DNA of 64,000 nucleotides from Morella rubra (taxonomy: Eukaryota > Streptophyta > Magnoliopsida > Fagales > Myricaceae): assembly GCA_003952965.2 (NCBI GenBank), contig CM025849.1:10101127-10165126 (forward strand), given 5' to 3'. This document shows, piece after piece, positions 24,941-37,060 of this stretch. Position numbers and translations under genes: made by a program. Position 1 is the stretch's first letter. Every line of letters begins with the position of its first letter. The notes under the pieces were generated by a model. That model did no database searches. It saw only the letters and a list, made by a program, of their open reading frames with translations, and was not told the origin of the DNA.

Positions 24941-26148
24941 CTACAATGACAGTTGTACTTGAGCACATTATCATGAGAAAATGTGTAGCTCTAGTGTTCA
25001 AAAACCAGAAACCTGGTGAAAAACAAGTGGCTCTTACAGAAAATCATAACAGTACGAGAAATAATGGCACAAGAGAGACCAAAGTATGTGAAATAAAAGT
25101 TAAAATGCCCCAACAGATGCCTAATATTCACAATATCTTGAAAGATAACATTCCCGACTCAAATGGATTTTTATTATAGCATATAATCTATAATACCTAA
25201 TAACCACTTGACCAAGAACAACTGAAAGTTAAATAATAATAACAAAAAGATGCTAAGAAGATATGTTTGAGCCTTTTACTTAGACAGCATCTACATTTCA
25301 AATACATACCAGTGACACAAAGACAAGAAGAGTAATTACACAAAAAGCAACAAAGAAATTATATCTTGCAGTAGAAAATTGCCAAGATGCCAACAGTGAA
25401 CAGTGTGGAGGTAAAGAACTAACGTGTTTGGCATGAATTACTTATCAACGAACTGTCAATATTTGAATAACTGTTAAACAGACAAGAATTTACATTATAT
25501 TGGATTCCTTTGTTAATCATAAACCCCATTGCCAATCACAAACACACACCACAACTTTTTCAAACTATGGAGCTCAAGGCTCTCAAATTTTATAGCAGAT
25601 ACATTTTCCTGTTGCAAGGAAATAAAAAACAATCCATTGCAAATACACTGAAAAATGATCTAATTTTCAGTTGAATATTAAAAAAACAAAAATCAAAAGG
25701 CCGATAAGCTCTATAAAAATGCATCTCGTACTGCCATGAAACCTGGGAGAGAGTGTGGTTGGGGATTCAAGATAGCATGTTAAGTGCAACTTATGAATGG
25801 GGAAAACAACTCAAACCTTATTCCTAGTATATTTCTTTAGAGACAGGTACCCAATTCACTTTATATTAGATATACAAGTTTATAAGCTTCATAAAAAAGA
25901 TAATACTTGTTCACAAAATATAATAATCCTCATATGGGTAATTCAGGAGATATATGAGCACTCAATCCTTCATAAAACCATCCAACACAAACAAGTGCTT
26001 AGTAATTGCCATATAAAATAAGTCGTGTGATAGCAATTACAATATCTGCTATTGGCATGATACATTTCAATTTCAATTTTCACTTCCTAAACTTTCTGTA
26101 CAGCCAAACACTGCCAAAAATTAAACATAAGGGTCAAAGAACTAATAC

Positions 26149-26285
26149 CCAGTTTGGTCAGAAGTATAGCGAGAACGAGACCCACTGGTCCAGCACCCAC
26201 TATCAGAACCGGAAGCACTGTTTCTTCTTCGTGTCCATTGAAAACGTTGGAGTCTGATAGGTCTCTGCCTCGAGACTGAAATCGA
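26149..26285 (-). pseudogene. Captured first-exon fragment of an FAD-dependent monooxygenase
   Basis: The minus strand reads DLSDSNVFNGHEEETVLPV, then LIVGAGPVGLVLAILLTKLG, ending at a donor GTATTAG (26148). The GxGxxG dinucleotide-binding loop and its context match plant FAD/NAD(P)-binding monooxygenases (PHBH-type, polyketide hydroxylase-like). Only the FAD-binding start is present. A possible acceptor (TTTCAG) lies just upstream. Upstream copies of a TCGATTTCAGTTGGGTTT motif occur three times (26285-26390). Confidence 0.82.
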
Positions 26286-26429
26286 AGAGGGCAGTGACGG
26301 AGAAACCCAACTGAAATCGAAGAAGCTTACCTGCAAAATCAATGAAACCCAACTGAAATCAAAAGAGATCTGTAAAAAAAAAACCTTAAACAGGAAAATT
26401 GCGAAAAAGAACAAGATAATTGCAAAAGA

Positions 26430-26430
<1 letters not shown>

Positions 26431-26482
<52 letters not shown>
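26431..26482. repeat. (GA)n microsatellite inside the CACTA element
   Basis: About 25 GA units, adjoining further purine-rich sequence up to about 26535. Confidence 0.95.
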
Positions 26483-26486
<4 letters not shown>

Positions 26487-26568
26487 GAGAGAGAGAGGAG
26501 AGGCCTGGAGGGTGGTGAGTGACGGCAAGGAGAGGGAGCTCGGGGGACCAGGGGGTGAGGGCTGTGCC

Positions 26569-26700
26569 GGGGGGGGGGGGGGGTGGGTTGAATTTCGCGT
26601 TTTAGGGCGCGCGGGGAGGGGGAATTTTCGCGTTTTAGGGCACAGGGGGAGTGTTTAAGAAAGGGGGAGGGGGAGGTGGGGGGAACGGCAGCGTTTTAGG
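26569..26700. repeat. G-run and G-rich block with duplicated motif
   Basis: A run of 15 G at 26569-26583, then two copies of TTTCGCGTTTTAGGGC (about 26592 and 26625) and more G-runs. The + strand could form G-quadruplexes. Reads through such a run are error-prone, so its exact length is uncertain. Confidence 0.8.
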
Positions 26701-27231
26701 TAGGGGACACCGTTTTGAATCTTAATTAATTAGTCTTATATTACAAATTATTGAAATATAATTGTTAATTATAATCAATAAAATATTCAATTACCATAAT
26801 AACTATGACCAGATATTAAGTTATGTACTTTAATTGCATAATAGCTAATTAATCTCACAATATTTTTTTGTTTGAAATTAAATAATATGTCATAATTAAA
26901 TCATTAATATTCACATAAAAATAACCCACAAGCCGGGCTAAAATAACTAAAATCCATCCCTAATGGGATTTTACCAAAATTAAATAGACTGCCAAAAACT
27001 GGCCCAAATCGGGTTCAGAAATAATTCCTAAACGGTAAAGGAAAGAAAATCATAACTAAAAATAGGTTTTTGAGGGGAAAACAGCGGATTTAGGGCTCGA
27101 AACGAGGCGCACCGAAAGCTAGCTAGGTGACCACGACGTGCGCGCCGAAAAGAGCTTTCCGAATTGGGGTCATGGGCGCGAATCGGATACTCGTAGCCAA
27201 AGTTATGACCAAAAAACCGACACGTGCACGA

Positions 27232-27390
27232 AAACTACCCCAATTAGGTTAGATTACAATTTCTTGCCATCCTTGCGCTGATCTACCCACTCAAGGTAAT
27301 TCAGCGCCATCAATGTGTAATCTGACAGCTCAGCGTCGTCTGACTCGGCTCCCCCTGCATCATCAATATGCTCATTATAAGCATATGATA
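27232..27390 (-). pseudogene. Possible remnant of the CACTA element's own accessory ORF
   Basis: An open minus frame reads AYNEHIDDAGGAESDDAELS, then DYTLMALNYLEWVDQRKDGKKL and a stop. It is acidic then basic at the end, and sits close to the right terminus where CACTA elements place the end of TnpA/TnpD-type genes. No catalytic motif is seen; the identification is weak. Confidence 0.3.
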
Positions 27391-28240
27391 ATAGATGTCT
27401 AAACTACTTAGATTTAGTCAATAAAAATACAATTACCATAACAATCATAGATATAACTTTCATAACATTATTTCTAATCCCATATAACAACTTCAATTTT
27501 CATAAAACTCCTTTTAATTCCATATTTTATTAAGTAGGTCTCCTAAAATTTTTTTAAAACACGTGACAAAATAAAATTATGTATTTAAAAGGAATAAAAT
27601 AGTCTATAAAAATAATTATTAACATTAAATAACATATAATTTTGGATTTTTTTTAGTGACAAAAACCGCTGCTAAAGGTACAAGATACAGCGGCGGTCAT
27701 ACTGTAGAGATTGGCCTTATAGCCACGGTTTTGACAAAACCGCCTTTACATGATGTATATAGCAGCGGTCTGTGACCGCCGTTATAGGAGTGTTTTTAGT
27801 CGTGTTTAAAGTAAAACGCCGGGATAGGGGTCCGCTAGAGACCGCCGCTATAGACCTATTTTTTTTGTAGTGAATTACAAATTAATCCCCGAGGTAAAGA
27901 AAGTTGCAAAGTTCCTGTGGAAAGGTTTCCGTTAAAAACACATCATTTCGTCTATCTTTGTCTCTTTCACTAACGTATGTTTGTAAATTATGGGGTCTAC
28001 TTGGGGACGTAGCATGTTGTGCTTTGTGTTACCTAGCATATACTGTTAATGAAAGAGACGGGGATGGACAGAAGGACGTATTTTTAACGGAAACCTTGCC
28101 ACAGGAACTAATTTGCAATTTTATTTACCTCAGGTACTAATTTGAAATTTTCTTATACAACAGGGACTGTGAGGTCCATTTAAGCCCTATATTGATTAAG
28201 ATGATCATGAGCTTGGTTTGCCTGTGGATCTTCAAAATGT

Positions 28241-28832
28241 TTAATCCTCACCTTTAAAGACCACCGAATCTGCAGCAGCATCAACTTCAGAGACCTTTTC
28301 TATTACTTCTGGCTCATCAATCTGTAGATGAAATCCATACCTCTTTACTTCAATAGGGCCTGAAATTTTGAAGGATATCTCGATTTCCTCCCCACTTATC
28401 ATCTTTAATCCTACAAATCCTTCGAAAAGTCTACACAAAATGACTTTATTTCCTTTGACAAGACCCTTCATTAAAACCAAATTATCTATCTTGTCTACAG
28501 AGAAGTAATACCCTGCTGCAACTAAAAAATCTTGTCGATAGCCTTTAGTTTTATTATGAAATACCAAACGAAACTCAATCCACACTTGCTCGGGTTGTTT
28601 CTTGAATGGAATAACAGCACAAATAAAAAATATGCCATTCTTGTGACCTGAAAGTGAAGGGACATGAAAGGACAATGAAGATCCATTTTTCTGATAGCTG
28701 AACCAATTTGGAATCTCACTACCAGGAATAGTATCGAGAAGGTAACAAGGACCAGCCTGAGTCGACGAACACTATTTGAAAAAAAAAAAAAACATCATTA
28801 AACTATAGATATAGAGAACCAAATAGATAAAG

Positions 28833-28865
<33 letters not shown>

Positions 28866-31800
28866 CTGGAGAAGATTTGTTCTAAAATCATACAATAGAT
28901 TGTTGCACCCATACAAATGAAGAAATAATCTAGATTGCAGATTCAACCCTCAATCTCAACCAAATTGGAGCAATAATAAAGAGAAACATAAACTAGTTGT
29001 GAACTCGATGGCAAAGACAGTCTTTCCATGGATGAGCAATCAACTATATAGATAGCCTTCATACTTGCAGGGAGTTCTGAAATCGAATTAAGAGAGGCAC
29101 ACCCTTTAAAATCAGCCTTGTAATCTAGGAATGTGACTAACAAAATTTGGTAGGTTACGAAAATTATTTTGTGATAAATCCAAAAGTTGGAGCGAAGATA
29201 AACTCCTGAGATCAATCGCAACCCCATCTTCAGCCAAATTGCAGTTATTGAGAACTAGACTTCCCAAAGAACAAAATCCAGGACTAGAAGCTTGCAGCAA
29301 AGCTCTGGACATCCATGATGAAAAACGTGACAACCAAGATTCGGAGGATGGTCTTTCGCATTCAGACATTGATACAGCAAGCTGGCGATCCTTGAACAGA
29401 CCAATAGATGATGGCAGTTGCTTAACAACAGTTCTCATTGTGAGCAGCCCATTGAAAGCCATCATATTCCACGCTTTCTCAGGTAACTCATCAAGTTTTA
29501 AGCAACCACATAAGTTAATACTTTCAAGAGATTTTAAGTTTGAAATGGTTCTTGGAAGATTCCTAAGGTTCTTGCACTCTTGTAAATTGAGCTCAACCAG
29601 CCATTTCAGAAGTTCAATAGACTCATGTAGCTCTACCAAACTTGTGCAACCTTCAAGTGTTAGAATCTCCAAATGGGGGAAATGTAAAAAGCACGGTGAT
29701 TTGGTGAGATTTTTGGAATAGCTGAGATTAAGGACTTTCAAATTGTTGAGTATCTGCAACAACAAAAAAATCATGTTAGATGAAATTTCTTGCGAGTTAC
29801 ACACATAACACGAATAGAAAATAAAGAGCATAGTAAGATTCATTATACCCTGTTCTCCTTCCAAAGTTGTTTGAGATTACTATGCTGCATGTCAAGCACA
29901 ACAAGATTATCTAGATGCAAATTCAACGGTAGAAATTCTAGAGGGCACTTGTGCCAACAAAGCCATTTTAGCTCTTTGGAAAAATGTTTGTAGCTTCCTG
30001 TGAGAGGTGCATCATTTATTTCGAGCAATCGCAAGTTCTTCAACTTTGCAAATGCTTCAGTTTCCAAATGTACTCCTTCAGGTACAGGCAAAGTTAGGGT
30101 GAGACCCTCCACTACTTCTGAACCCTAACAAAATAGACAATTGGATTAACAGTGCTGCAGTGCATGACCTTCTCCTGTGTAAAGCTAGAACACTTTGAGT
30201 CAGAATAAGCGTAGATATTTTGAAGATGATTTGAAAAGAAAAACACAAAATACTTAGACATGAGTAAAATTGCTTAATGGCACACAATATCAATCTAGAG
30301 TGAAGATTTAAGTTCAGATATGGAGATATATTGTCTATTTATGATTCATGCTTGGTAGAAAGACAAAACTCCCATCCATAACTACATAACACGTATCATG
30401 AGTCTATATATATGTACATGTTTCTATAATGCAAGTATCTCTTACCAAATGTTTTCTCAGTACGTTTAATACATCTTCGTGAAACCACAACCTGCTACGT
30501 CTTCCGAGATTATTAGGTGATTTTTTCCGAACAATTTCTCTTCCCATATCTCGAATAAGGTCATGCATCCTCAACTTTTTGTGGAGATCGATTGTCAGGA
30601 GGGACCTTTGAATGAGAACACTAACGCCAATATTTGGAAAAAAATCACAACCACGGAGTATTCTGATCACATATTCTTTGTCCATACCGAGGAAAAAGCA
30701 CGCAATATCAAGGAATATCTTCTTTGTATGATGATCTAGAGATTTAAAGCTTAACCAAAGTACTTTGTGAATCTCCGTGTGAGGAATTTTGTGTACTTTT
30801 TCCAATTCGTCTTCCATGCCCCAACACTTCTTCCTAATAGAAAAGAACCCAAAACTCAAGAGCTAAAGGAAGTCCTCCAGTGTACTCCACTGCACGAATT
30901 GAAAGCTCTTGGTAACCTTCTTTTGGGTGGGCCATTTTGAAGGCATGCCAACAAAAAAGTCGCAGAGACTCCAAATGATTCAACTCTGTAACCTTATATT
31001 TTTCATGTACTCCAAGTTGAGTGAGAACATGTTCATCTCTAGTTGTTACAATGACTCTACTTTCTGGACTGAGCCATTGGCAGTTTCCAACTAATGCTTG
31101 TAACTGTTTTAAATGATCTACGTCATCAAGCACTACAAGAACTCTTTTCCCCTGAATTCGTTTCTCAATCAGCTTTATTCCTTCCTCGGCATTGTGAATC
31201 TTAACATTCTTCATTTTCAAAATATCATAAAGAAGTTGTTCTTGTAATTGAACCAGACCATTTAAATGTCCTGAAACTTCTTGATGTTTAGAAGACAACT
31301 ACTTCCTTCAAATTCATCACATATCTGGTTATAGAGAGCTTTTGCTAGGGTTGTTTTGCCGATTCCTCCCATCCCATAAATGCCTACCATGCAGACATCA
31401 GTTGTTCTGAGGTTTAATAAATATTTTATCTCTTCAACTCGAGAATCAATTCCTATTGGATGCGTAGCAACTGGCAAGTGACCACAGTTCACCTTAGACA
31501 AAACTTGTTCAATAATCTCCTCAATGAACCTTGACTCGTATCTGAAAAATGAAAAAATAAAGCGAGCACAAAGAGAAAGAAGATACAAATTTACAAATCA
31601 TTTGGGTAGCAAAAGTAAGTTATCCTCCATGCAGTCACTTGAGACTAAAATATTGCGGGAAGTAATTAAAATATATCAAAAGCGTTAAGAATATACTCTA
31701 TTGGATTACTATTTAGTGTGTGGCACATTACATCTCAACCTACCCATTGATAGATCAACACAGGTCTAAAGAAAATTAAGGACAAATCTGGACCTAAAGC

Positions 31801-33159
31801 AGTTTCTGCAATGTCGGTTCGGGAAAATATTCGGTCAAAAGTTTTTGAGCCCAAAGCTGTTATAAATACGACTTAAACTTGTTTTTTTAAATCTAAGGAA
31901 TAAAACCACGACACCTCATTTAATGAAGGAAAGCCGCTTAATGTTTTTATCCTTGGATTTGAAAAAATAAATCTAAGAGTGTTTGACACATTGTACCCAC
32001 AAACTACCCATTCCTAACATATGACATCATCCTTCTATTTTATCGAAATTAAATTTTTGTTAAATGAAATGACGATTATACCCTTAAATATAACTTGCTA
32101 TTTGACTTTTTAAGGGTATAATTGTCATTTTACTTTTTAAAAGTCAATTTTCATCGAATTTGAAGGAAAAAATAGTCAAAAGATGTAATGTGTTAGTGAT
32201 TAGTAGTTTATAGGTATAATATCTCAAACGTGGTAATATTTTATTTTCTCCAAAAATAAATCTCAGTGGTCCCTTATAATGTCTTTGGACCAAAAGTTTG
32301 GACTAAACCTTTTTTCATATAGGTTACTAGCAATGATTGGAACATGCAAATTAGTTTGGTATTATTGGGATCGGTCATAGCTTATATTAAACTCGTTCTA
32401 AAACAATCTTCAGAAAATTTGTCTTTGTATTTTATCAACCCATCTTTAGCTCCACTTTCATTCGGTCATTTATAGTGTAAAAGTAAAAGAAAAAAATATT
32501 TTAAAATCAGCATGCAAATAGACAAGAACCAGCTGAGTGATAGTTATGATACCCATTTGCATCACTCTCGAGATCCCAGCCGGAAAGATCTGCAGCTTCA
32601 GTAAGAGCTGCTCTCCATCGTTGCACCGTTCCATATCCTCTTGAAATCGTTCCTCATGCCTAGCAAATGCTTGGGCAAAAGTTCCGGTTTGTTTTCGGAC
32701 ATCTGAGGGATTCGCGTCATAGAATACTGGAAGCAGAGTTTGGCCTCTGGTTTCTTTTGTACAGCGCAGGATCTCCACAAGCTCATCAAGGCACCACCTC
32801 GAAGAAGCATAGCCTTTGGAGAAAACAGCAATGGAAATCCTTGATCCGCGAACTGCATTGAGTAGTGCGGTAGAAATGTTCTCCCCCAGTCGAAGCTCAT
32901 CATCATCGCGGAAGGTACGAATTCCGGCTTTAACCAAGGCTGAGTAAAGGTGATCGGTGAAGCTCTTACGGGTGTCTTCACCTCTGAAGCTCAGGAAGAC
33001 ATCGTAATTCCAACGGTTTGAAAAAGGTTTAGAAGATGAAGGAGGGGTTTGAGCAGCCGTAGAGAAGGAGGTGCTTCTCGTGGTTGAGTCTGACTCGACT
33101 GAAAAAAAAAGAAGAGAAATCATAAAGAGGAAAGGTAGAGCCAGGATATATAATGCCAT
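28241..33159 (-). CDS. TIR-NBS-LRR-C-JID disease-resistance gene, five exons, frame broken in this sequence
   Basis: Intracellular immune receptor of the TNL class. Exons (minus): 33159-32553, 31541-30446, 30124-29849, 29753 to about 28866, and 28771-28241. A hydrophobic N-terminus precedes the TIR domain: YDVFLSFRGEDTR, FRDDDELRLG, WCLDELVEI (the NADase glutamate lies in DEL). NB-ARC: GMGGIGKTT (P-loop), RVLVVLDDVD (kinase 2), SRVIVTTRDEHVL (RNBS-B), GGLPLAL, MHDLIRDMGREIV (MHD). LRRs cover exons 3-4; the last exon is the C-JID (PGSEIPNWFSYQ … DAAADSVVFKGED). The frame is lost by single-base deletions, all at homopolymer runs: 32626, 31281, 30855, 30814, two near 29105-29116, and about 28944. 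Adding them back gives exon lengths that fit the splice phases, so sequence error is likely; a real pseudogene is the alternative. Confidence 0.88.
31981..32229. mobile_element. Inverted-repeat MITE in TNL intron 1
   Basis: The 249-bp block begins GTTTGACACATTGTACCCAC and ends with its approximate reverse (…ATAGGTATAATATCTCAAAC). An inner pair, GATTATACCCTTAAA / TTAAGGGTATAATTGTC, flanks the centre. Non-coding; superfamily not assigned. Confidence 0.65.
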
Positions 33160-34030
33160 CCAGTCTCTCCCGACTGTTCTTCACACCAAAAGCAGCATAT
33201 ATGGTCAGATTACACGCCTAAAGTGCTTCAATTTGATGAAAATCGCAAAAAACTGAATCACGTACATATGTTCCTCAGAGATAAATAATCAAACAAGTGG
33301 ATTAAGTACCGGAGCCGGAGAGGAATGGCATAAATGAAAGAAAACATATGATCCAAGCAAAAAACTAGAGAAATCAAAAATCCAAACGAACATCAATATT
33401 TGACCGCTCGATATTGTCGAGCGAAGTAAGTTATCTGTATATGGTTACCATTTCCTGCGCAATCAAGCCATAACATACAGAGACATAGAGATATAGGTAA
33501 TAATCGTGCCTTTTTGACGAGTGAACAAGACGAAAACGTTACCGTCTTTATTTCGGTGTTCAACAACGAGAACCTTGCGCTCCTCATGTTGGTCTTCGGA
33601 CTCTGGGTCCAGCTTCCGCTTCAAGCTCCGTGTCTCCGTGGTGGTTTTGCCGTCGTGGTGATCCATTGGTGGTGGAGCTATAGATGGGGAGCCTGAGGGA
33701 GAGTAGGGGTAGGACGTTGTGGTAGGGGAGAAGTGAGAAACGGTACCGTCATTGCTTTGGCCTTCGAACGGCAAGAAGCTGGCGACCACCCAGGTTTTGG
33801 TGTTCGAATTCTGCTGCCTCCAGCTTTCGGTTCAACCTTGGCCTTGCAGCGGTGGTCCGTTCCTCGCGTTGATCCATGCGATGGTGGTGTTCGGTAACGA
33901 AATCGGGGTCTGGGTAGTGAGAGTGAGAGAGAGATTGGATATGCTGAAGCCTGAAAATAAAGGTTTTTGAAGAAAGTCTTCTGAAAAAGAAAAAGGCACA
34001 GTAGTCTCCTAGGTTTGTTTTGCCTTTCCT
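33160..34030. other. TNL upstream region with an unrecognised open frame
   Basis: 5' flank of the TNL. It holds a minus-strand open frame at 33463-33789 (108 codons). The frame is rich in S/T/P at its start and has SLKRKLDPESEDQHEERK, a nuclear-signal-like basic stretch. No family is recognised, and it could be a fragment of another gene or part of a TNL leader. The promoter is presumably in this stretch, but I see no convincing TATA box. Confidence 0.35.
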
Positions 34031-34106
34031 AGGAAACGCGGCATTTTCTCAGGCCAACTTTTCCACGCGTTTTGATAAACTGTTTTCGGAAACAATTTCT
34101 TGTTTC

Positions 34107-34277
34107 CTTGGTGACGTGGTGGGCGTGCTTTTTACCATGACTGCTGACAGTTTTTTGTTGCGTCCGACTCAATTGGTAATGCTGCAAACTATATACAGTG
34201 CCTCTTTCGGAATCCACCCATGGGCCAGTTGCTTTTGTAGCTGTGTGTTAGTTCACGAAATGCCTCACGTCACCAAG
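34107..34277 (+). mobile_element. Small MITE-like element, copy A (171 bp)
   Basis: Begins CTTGGTGACGTG and ends CACGTCACCAAG, a 12-bp terminal inverted repeat. An inverted second copy lies at 35832-36003. Similarity with copy B extends about 40 bp beyond the left end (TGTTTTCG…AACAATTT), so the mobile unit may be larger. Confidence 0.7.
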
Positions 34278-34776
34278 TATTTTTATGACAATTGAATTCA
34301 AGCAATGAACACCAGAAACTTTATTTTATAAGTAGACATATATTTTCAAATAATAGTATATAACTTTATATATATAACATTTTCTATAATACTTCTCATA
34401 AGTTGCTTTATATATATATATAAGACATAAATTTCAAAAAGATCAAATGAATAAGTGAAGTAGTTGGATTTAGCAATGTAAAATTTTGTATTATCTCTAA
34501 CTTAATAATACTAGGTGTTTTGTTGAATATTAATATTATTAAAAAAACATATTTTATATTATTTCTCTTTTATATCACAAAATTACCTTTTAGAATCACG
34601 ATACACGGTACCATAACAGAAGTTGGGTAAAAAAAGGTTTTGCTTCCAATTTTTGTTTCAATATGGATTAAAAGGTTAAGGTACATCAACGCATTCTAAT
34701 ACATAATAATCATGCATTATTGAAGTATTATCGAAGTATACGCACACTTTTGAGACTGACAAATTATATGCTAGGT

Positions 34777-34950
34777 TATTACTATGTGTTGGATTATGGA
34801 TATCCAATGGTAGGCGGATTTATGCGTCCCTTCCAAAGGCACCGATGCCACCTAGATGACTAGGACAACGACGAGGCCCCTATTGGGTACAAGGAACTTT
34901 TTAACTGCAGACACTCATTGTTGCGAAACATTGTTGAGCGAACCTTTGGC
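34777..34950 (+). pseudogene. PIF/Harbinger transposase fragment
   Basis: Reads YYVLDYGYPMVGGFMRPF, a stop, then KELFNCRHSLLRNIVERTFG. This matches the C-terminal DDE nuclease region of plant Harbinger transposases (D…GYP…GF..P; ELFN.RHS.LRN.IERTFG), including the last catalytic glutamate. About 58 codons remain with an in-frame TAG at about 34861 and no upstream domain. Confidence 0.85.
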
Positions 34951-35001
34951 TAAAGAAGTGATTTAGAGTGTTGAACCTTTGCAGCCTATTGCAAGTAATG
35001 C

Positions 35002-35305
35002 ACAGGCGAAGGCAGGGGGGGCGAACAGGGGCCATCGCCCCAGTTGGCTCCCCACCCAAAAAAAATTTACACTTTTTTTTTTTTTACCAAGACTACCCCC
35101 TTGCCTACCAGATTTCTCATCTCAATGGCATATTTTGTTGTGAATATTCCTACAGTAGGAAATATAACTATGAATTGTGTTACCTAAGACATTTTTTGTC
35201 TTATTTTGTTAAGATATTTTTTTACATTACGTAGTAAAATTTTTTTTTTGTCATTTTCCCTCAGGAGTTTGCCCCCCTTCGATTGCATTCTTTGTTCCGC
35301 CACTG
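35002..35305. mobile_element. hAT-type MITE (about 300 bp)
   Basis: Left end ACAGGCGAAGGCAGG and right end TGTTCCGCCACTG (reverse CAGTGGCGGAACA) resemble the larger relative at 58626-59221. Shared internal sequence includes GCCCCAGTTGG near the left end and a run of T followed by GTCATTT near the right end. Flanks AAGTAATG / AAGTATGT are only a weak duplication. Confidence 0.65.
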
Positions 35306-37060
35306 AAGTATGTATGGTACTTTTCGAATTTCATAGAGCAATATAAAGTGAAGTGATAACGCAGCTTCTGAAATGGCATCAAATTTATTCTTGAAATGTT
35401 GCGTGAAAGAAGTGAAATAATTCTACATTCAGATGGCATGGCTACCCAGGTGCTGAAATGTGAGTAATTTCACGAAGGACTACCCACCCTAGGGATGTGA
35501 ATGGGTTTCCAATGCTTAAGGCAGGTGCACTGAAATTATTTACAATGTTCCGGAATCAAATGGATATTCAGGACATGCAAGGTACCTCCTCTTGTAACTC
35601 CATCCTTCTAGTGCGAATAAATACAGCAGAGACCGCGATGAATGAAGCGTGCTCCTTCACCGTGTCGGCGACGATAGGGTGCAGGCATGAAAAGGATTTC
35701 ATTTCCTTTTTAAGGAGTTACTGAACGAAACTTGGGAATAAAGATCCAACATCTTACTTCTTGGATGCTAATCGAAAAACTTCAATCTAGACCATCCTTA
35801 CAGATGCAAAAGCAACTAGCCCATATAAATTCTTGGTGACGTGAGGCATTTCGTGAACTAACCCACGGCTACAAAAGCAACTAGCCCATAGTTGGATTCC
35901 GAAAGAGGCACTGTATATAGTTTGCAACATTACCAACTGAGCCAGACACAACAAAAAGTTGTCAGCAGTCATGGTAAAAAAGAGCGCCCACCACGTCACC
36001 AAGGAAACAAAAAATTGTTTTCGAAAACAGCTTCCAAACGCACTGCTTTTTGCTTTTTGTTTTTATGATGAGGAACTATTCAAGACAAAGCTTTTCGGAT
36101 CCACTCCTGTCTAGTAAACCTCGGATGAGTGGGATGCCTCTAATCCCATTGAGCTTGATACTTGTGAATATTTTGATACTATTTATATTAGGAGATTTAA
36201 TTTTATAAAGAGTCTTGCAAAATGATATTTATCTCTTATTTTGTATTCATTTTACTAATTTTCTTAAAGGTATAGCCGAATGTATTATGCTGTCAAATTC
36301 CTATAATGTTATATCTTTATCTTGTGTACACATGTCTTGGTCGAATTTCATCTACACTTTACATTTAATACCATTTTATCTTTTGTTGCTTTTATCTCCT
36401 CTCTCTCTCTTTTAGCCGACTAGATGGAGCATGTTTATTGGCTATTTTGTTGATTTATTTACATGCAAGAATACGTGGGCTGTGGTAAACTTAGGTGGCT
36501 GCATGTGTGTGGGTAAAACTTGATATATAGAGAAATTATAATGATTGCTTACCTAGCTACGTAGGGTGTGAGTTCCTTCTTGTTTTGTCAACTAAAAGAG
36601 AAGATAGAGACTTGTGAATGAAACATTGCCCAAAAGTGAGAGGAGAAGAGATTGTGGCAGCCAACTAAAAGAAGAGGAAAAAGAAAGAAGAGAAAAGAGG
36701 GTTTTGTCTCTTTGGAACTTTATATCCACCGAAATAAGAAGGTAAGGGGTAGAATGTTTTTTTTTTTTTATATATAAATATTGAGTTGTAGATGATCTTT
36801 TGACATGATCTAGCTTGCTGTTATGTGAGCTTCTTTGGAGAATTTATTTGGAAGACTTGAAGCTTGATGTGTTGGATATCGGAAATGGATGTGAAAATGG
36901 TGGTTTTGGGAGGTATTAGGGCCACGGTCAATGGCCAAAAACTACGGAAGGCCATGGGTTAGCCTAGGAAAATACCTAGTGAATATGCATGTGTCATGAT
37001 TTACAACCTCTTGCTTCATGCTTCATTTTCTTATTACGTGATCTGGTTTTGTTAATATGC
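35306..37060. other. Intergenic, apart from MITE copy B
   Basis: No recognisable gene. Contains the inverted MITE copy at 35832-36003. The rest is AT-rich or purine-rich non-coding sequence (for example 36640-36710). An open frame at 35497-35724 has no recognisable domain. Confidence 0.45.
35832..36003 (-). mobile_element. Small MITE-like element, copy B (172 bp, inverted)
   Basis: Reverse complement of 34107-34277 with roughly 90% identity and the same CTTGGTGACGTG termini. Head-to-head placement with copy A gives an inverted pair spanning about 1.9 kb. Confidence 0.7.

Noticed and set aside
26142..26528. 128-codon minus frame with a poly-(SL) stretch
   Set aside because: It is the (GA)n microsatellite read as SLSLSL. 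The meaningful frame in this stretch is the FAD monooxygenase exon.
33463..33789. Possible separate gene upstream of the TNL
   Set aside because: Open for 108 codons but with no recognised family and no splice partners. Kept only as a remark in the upstream region.
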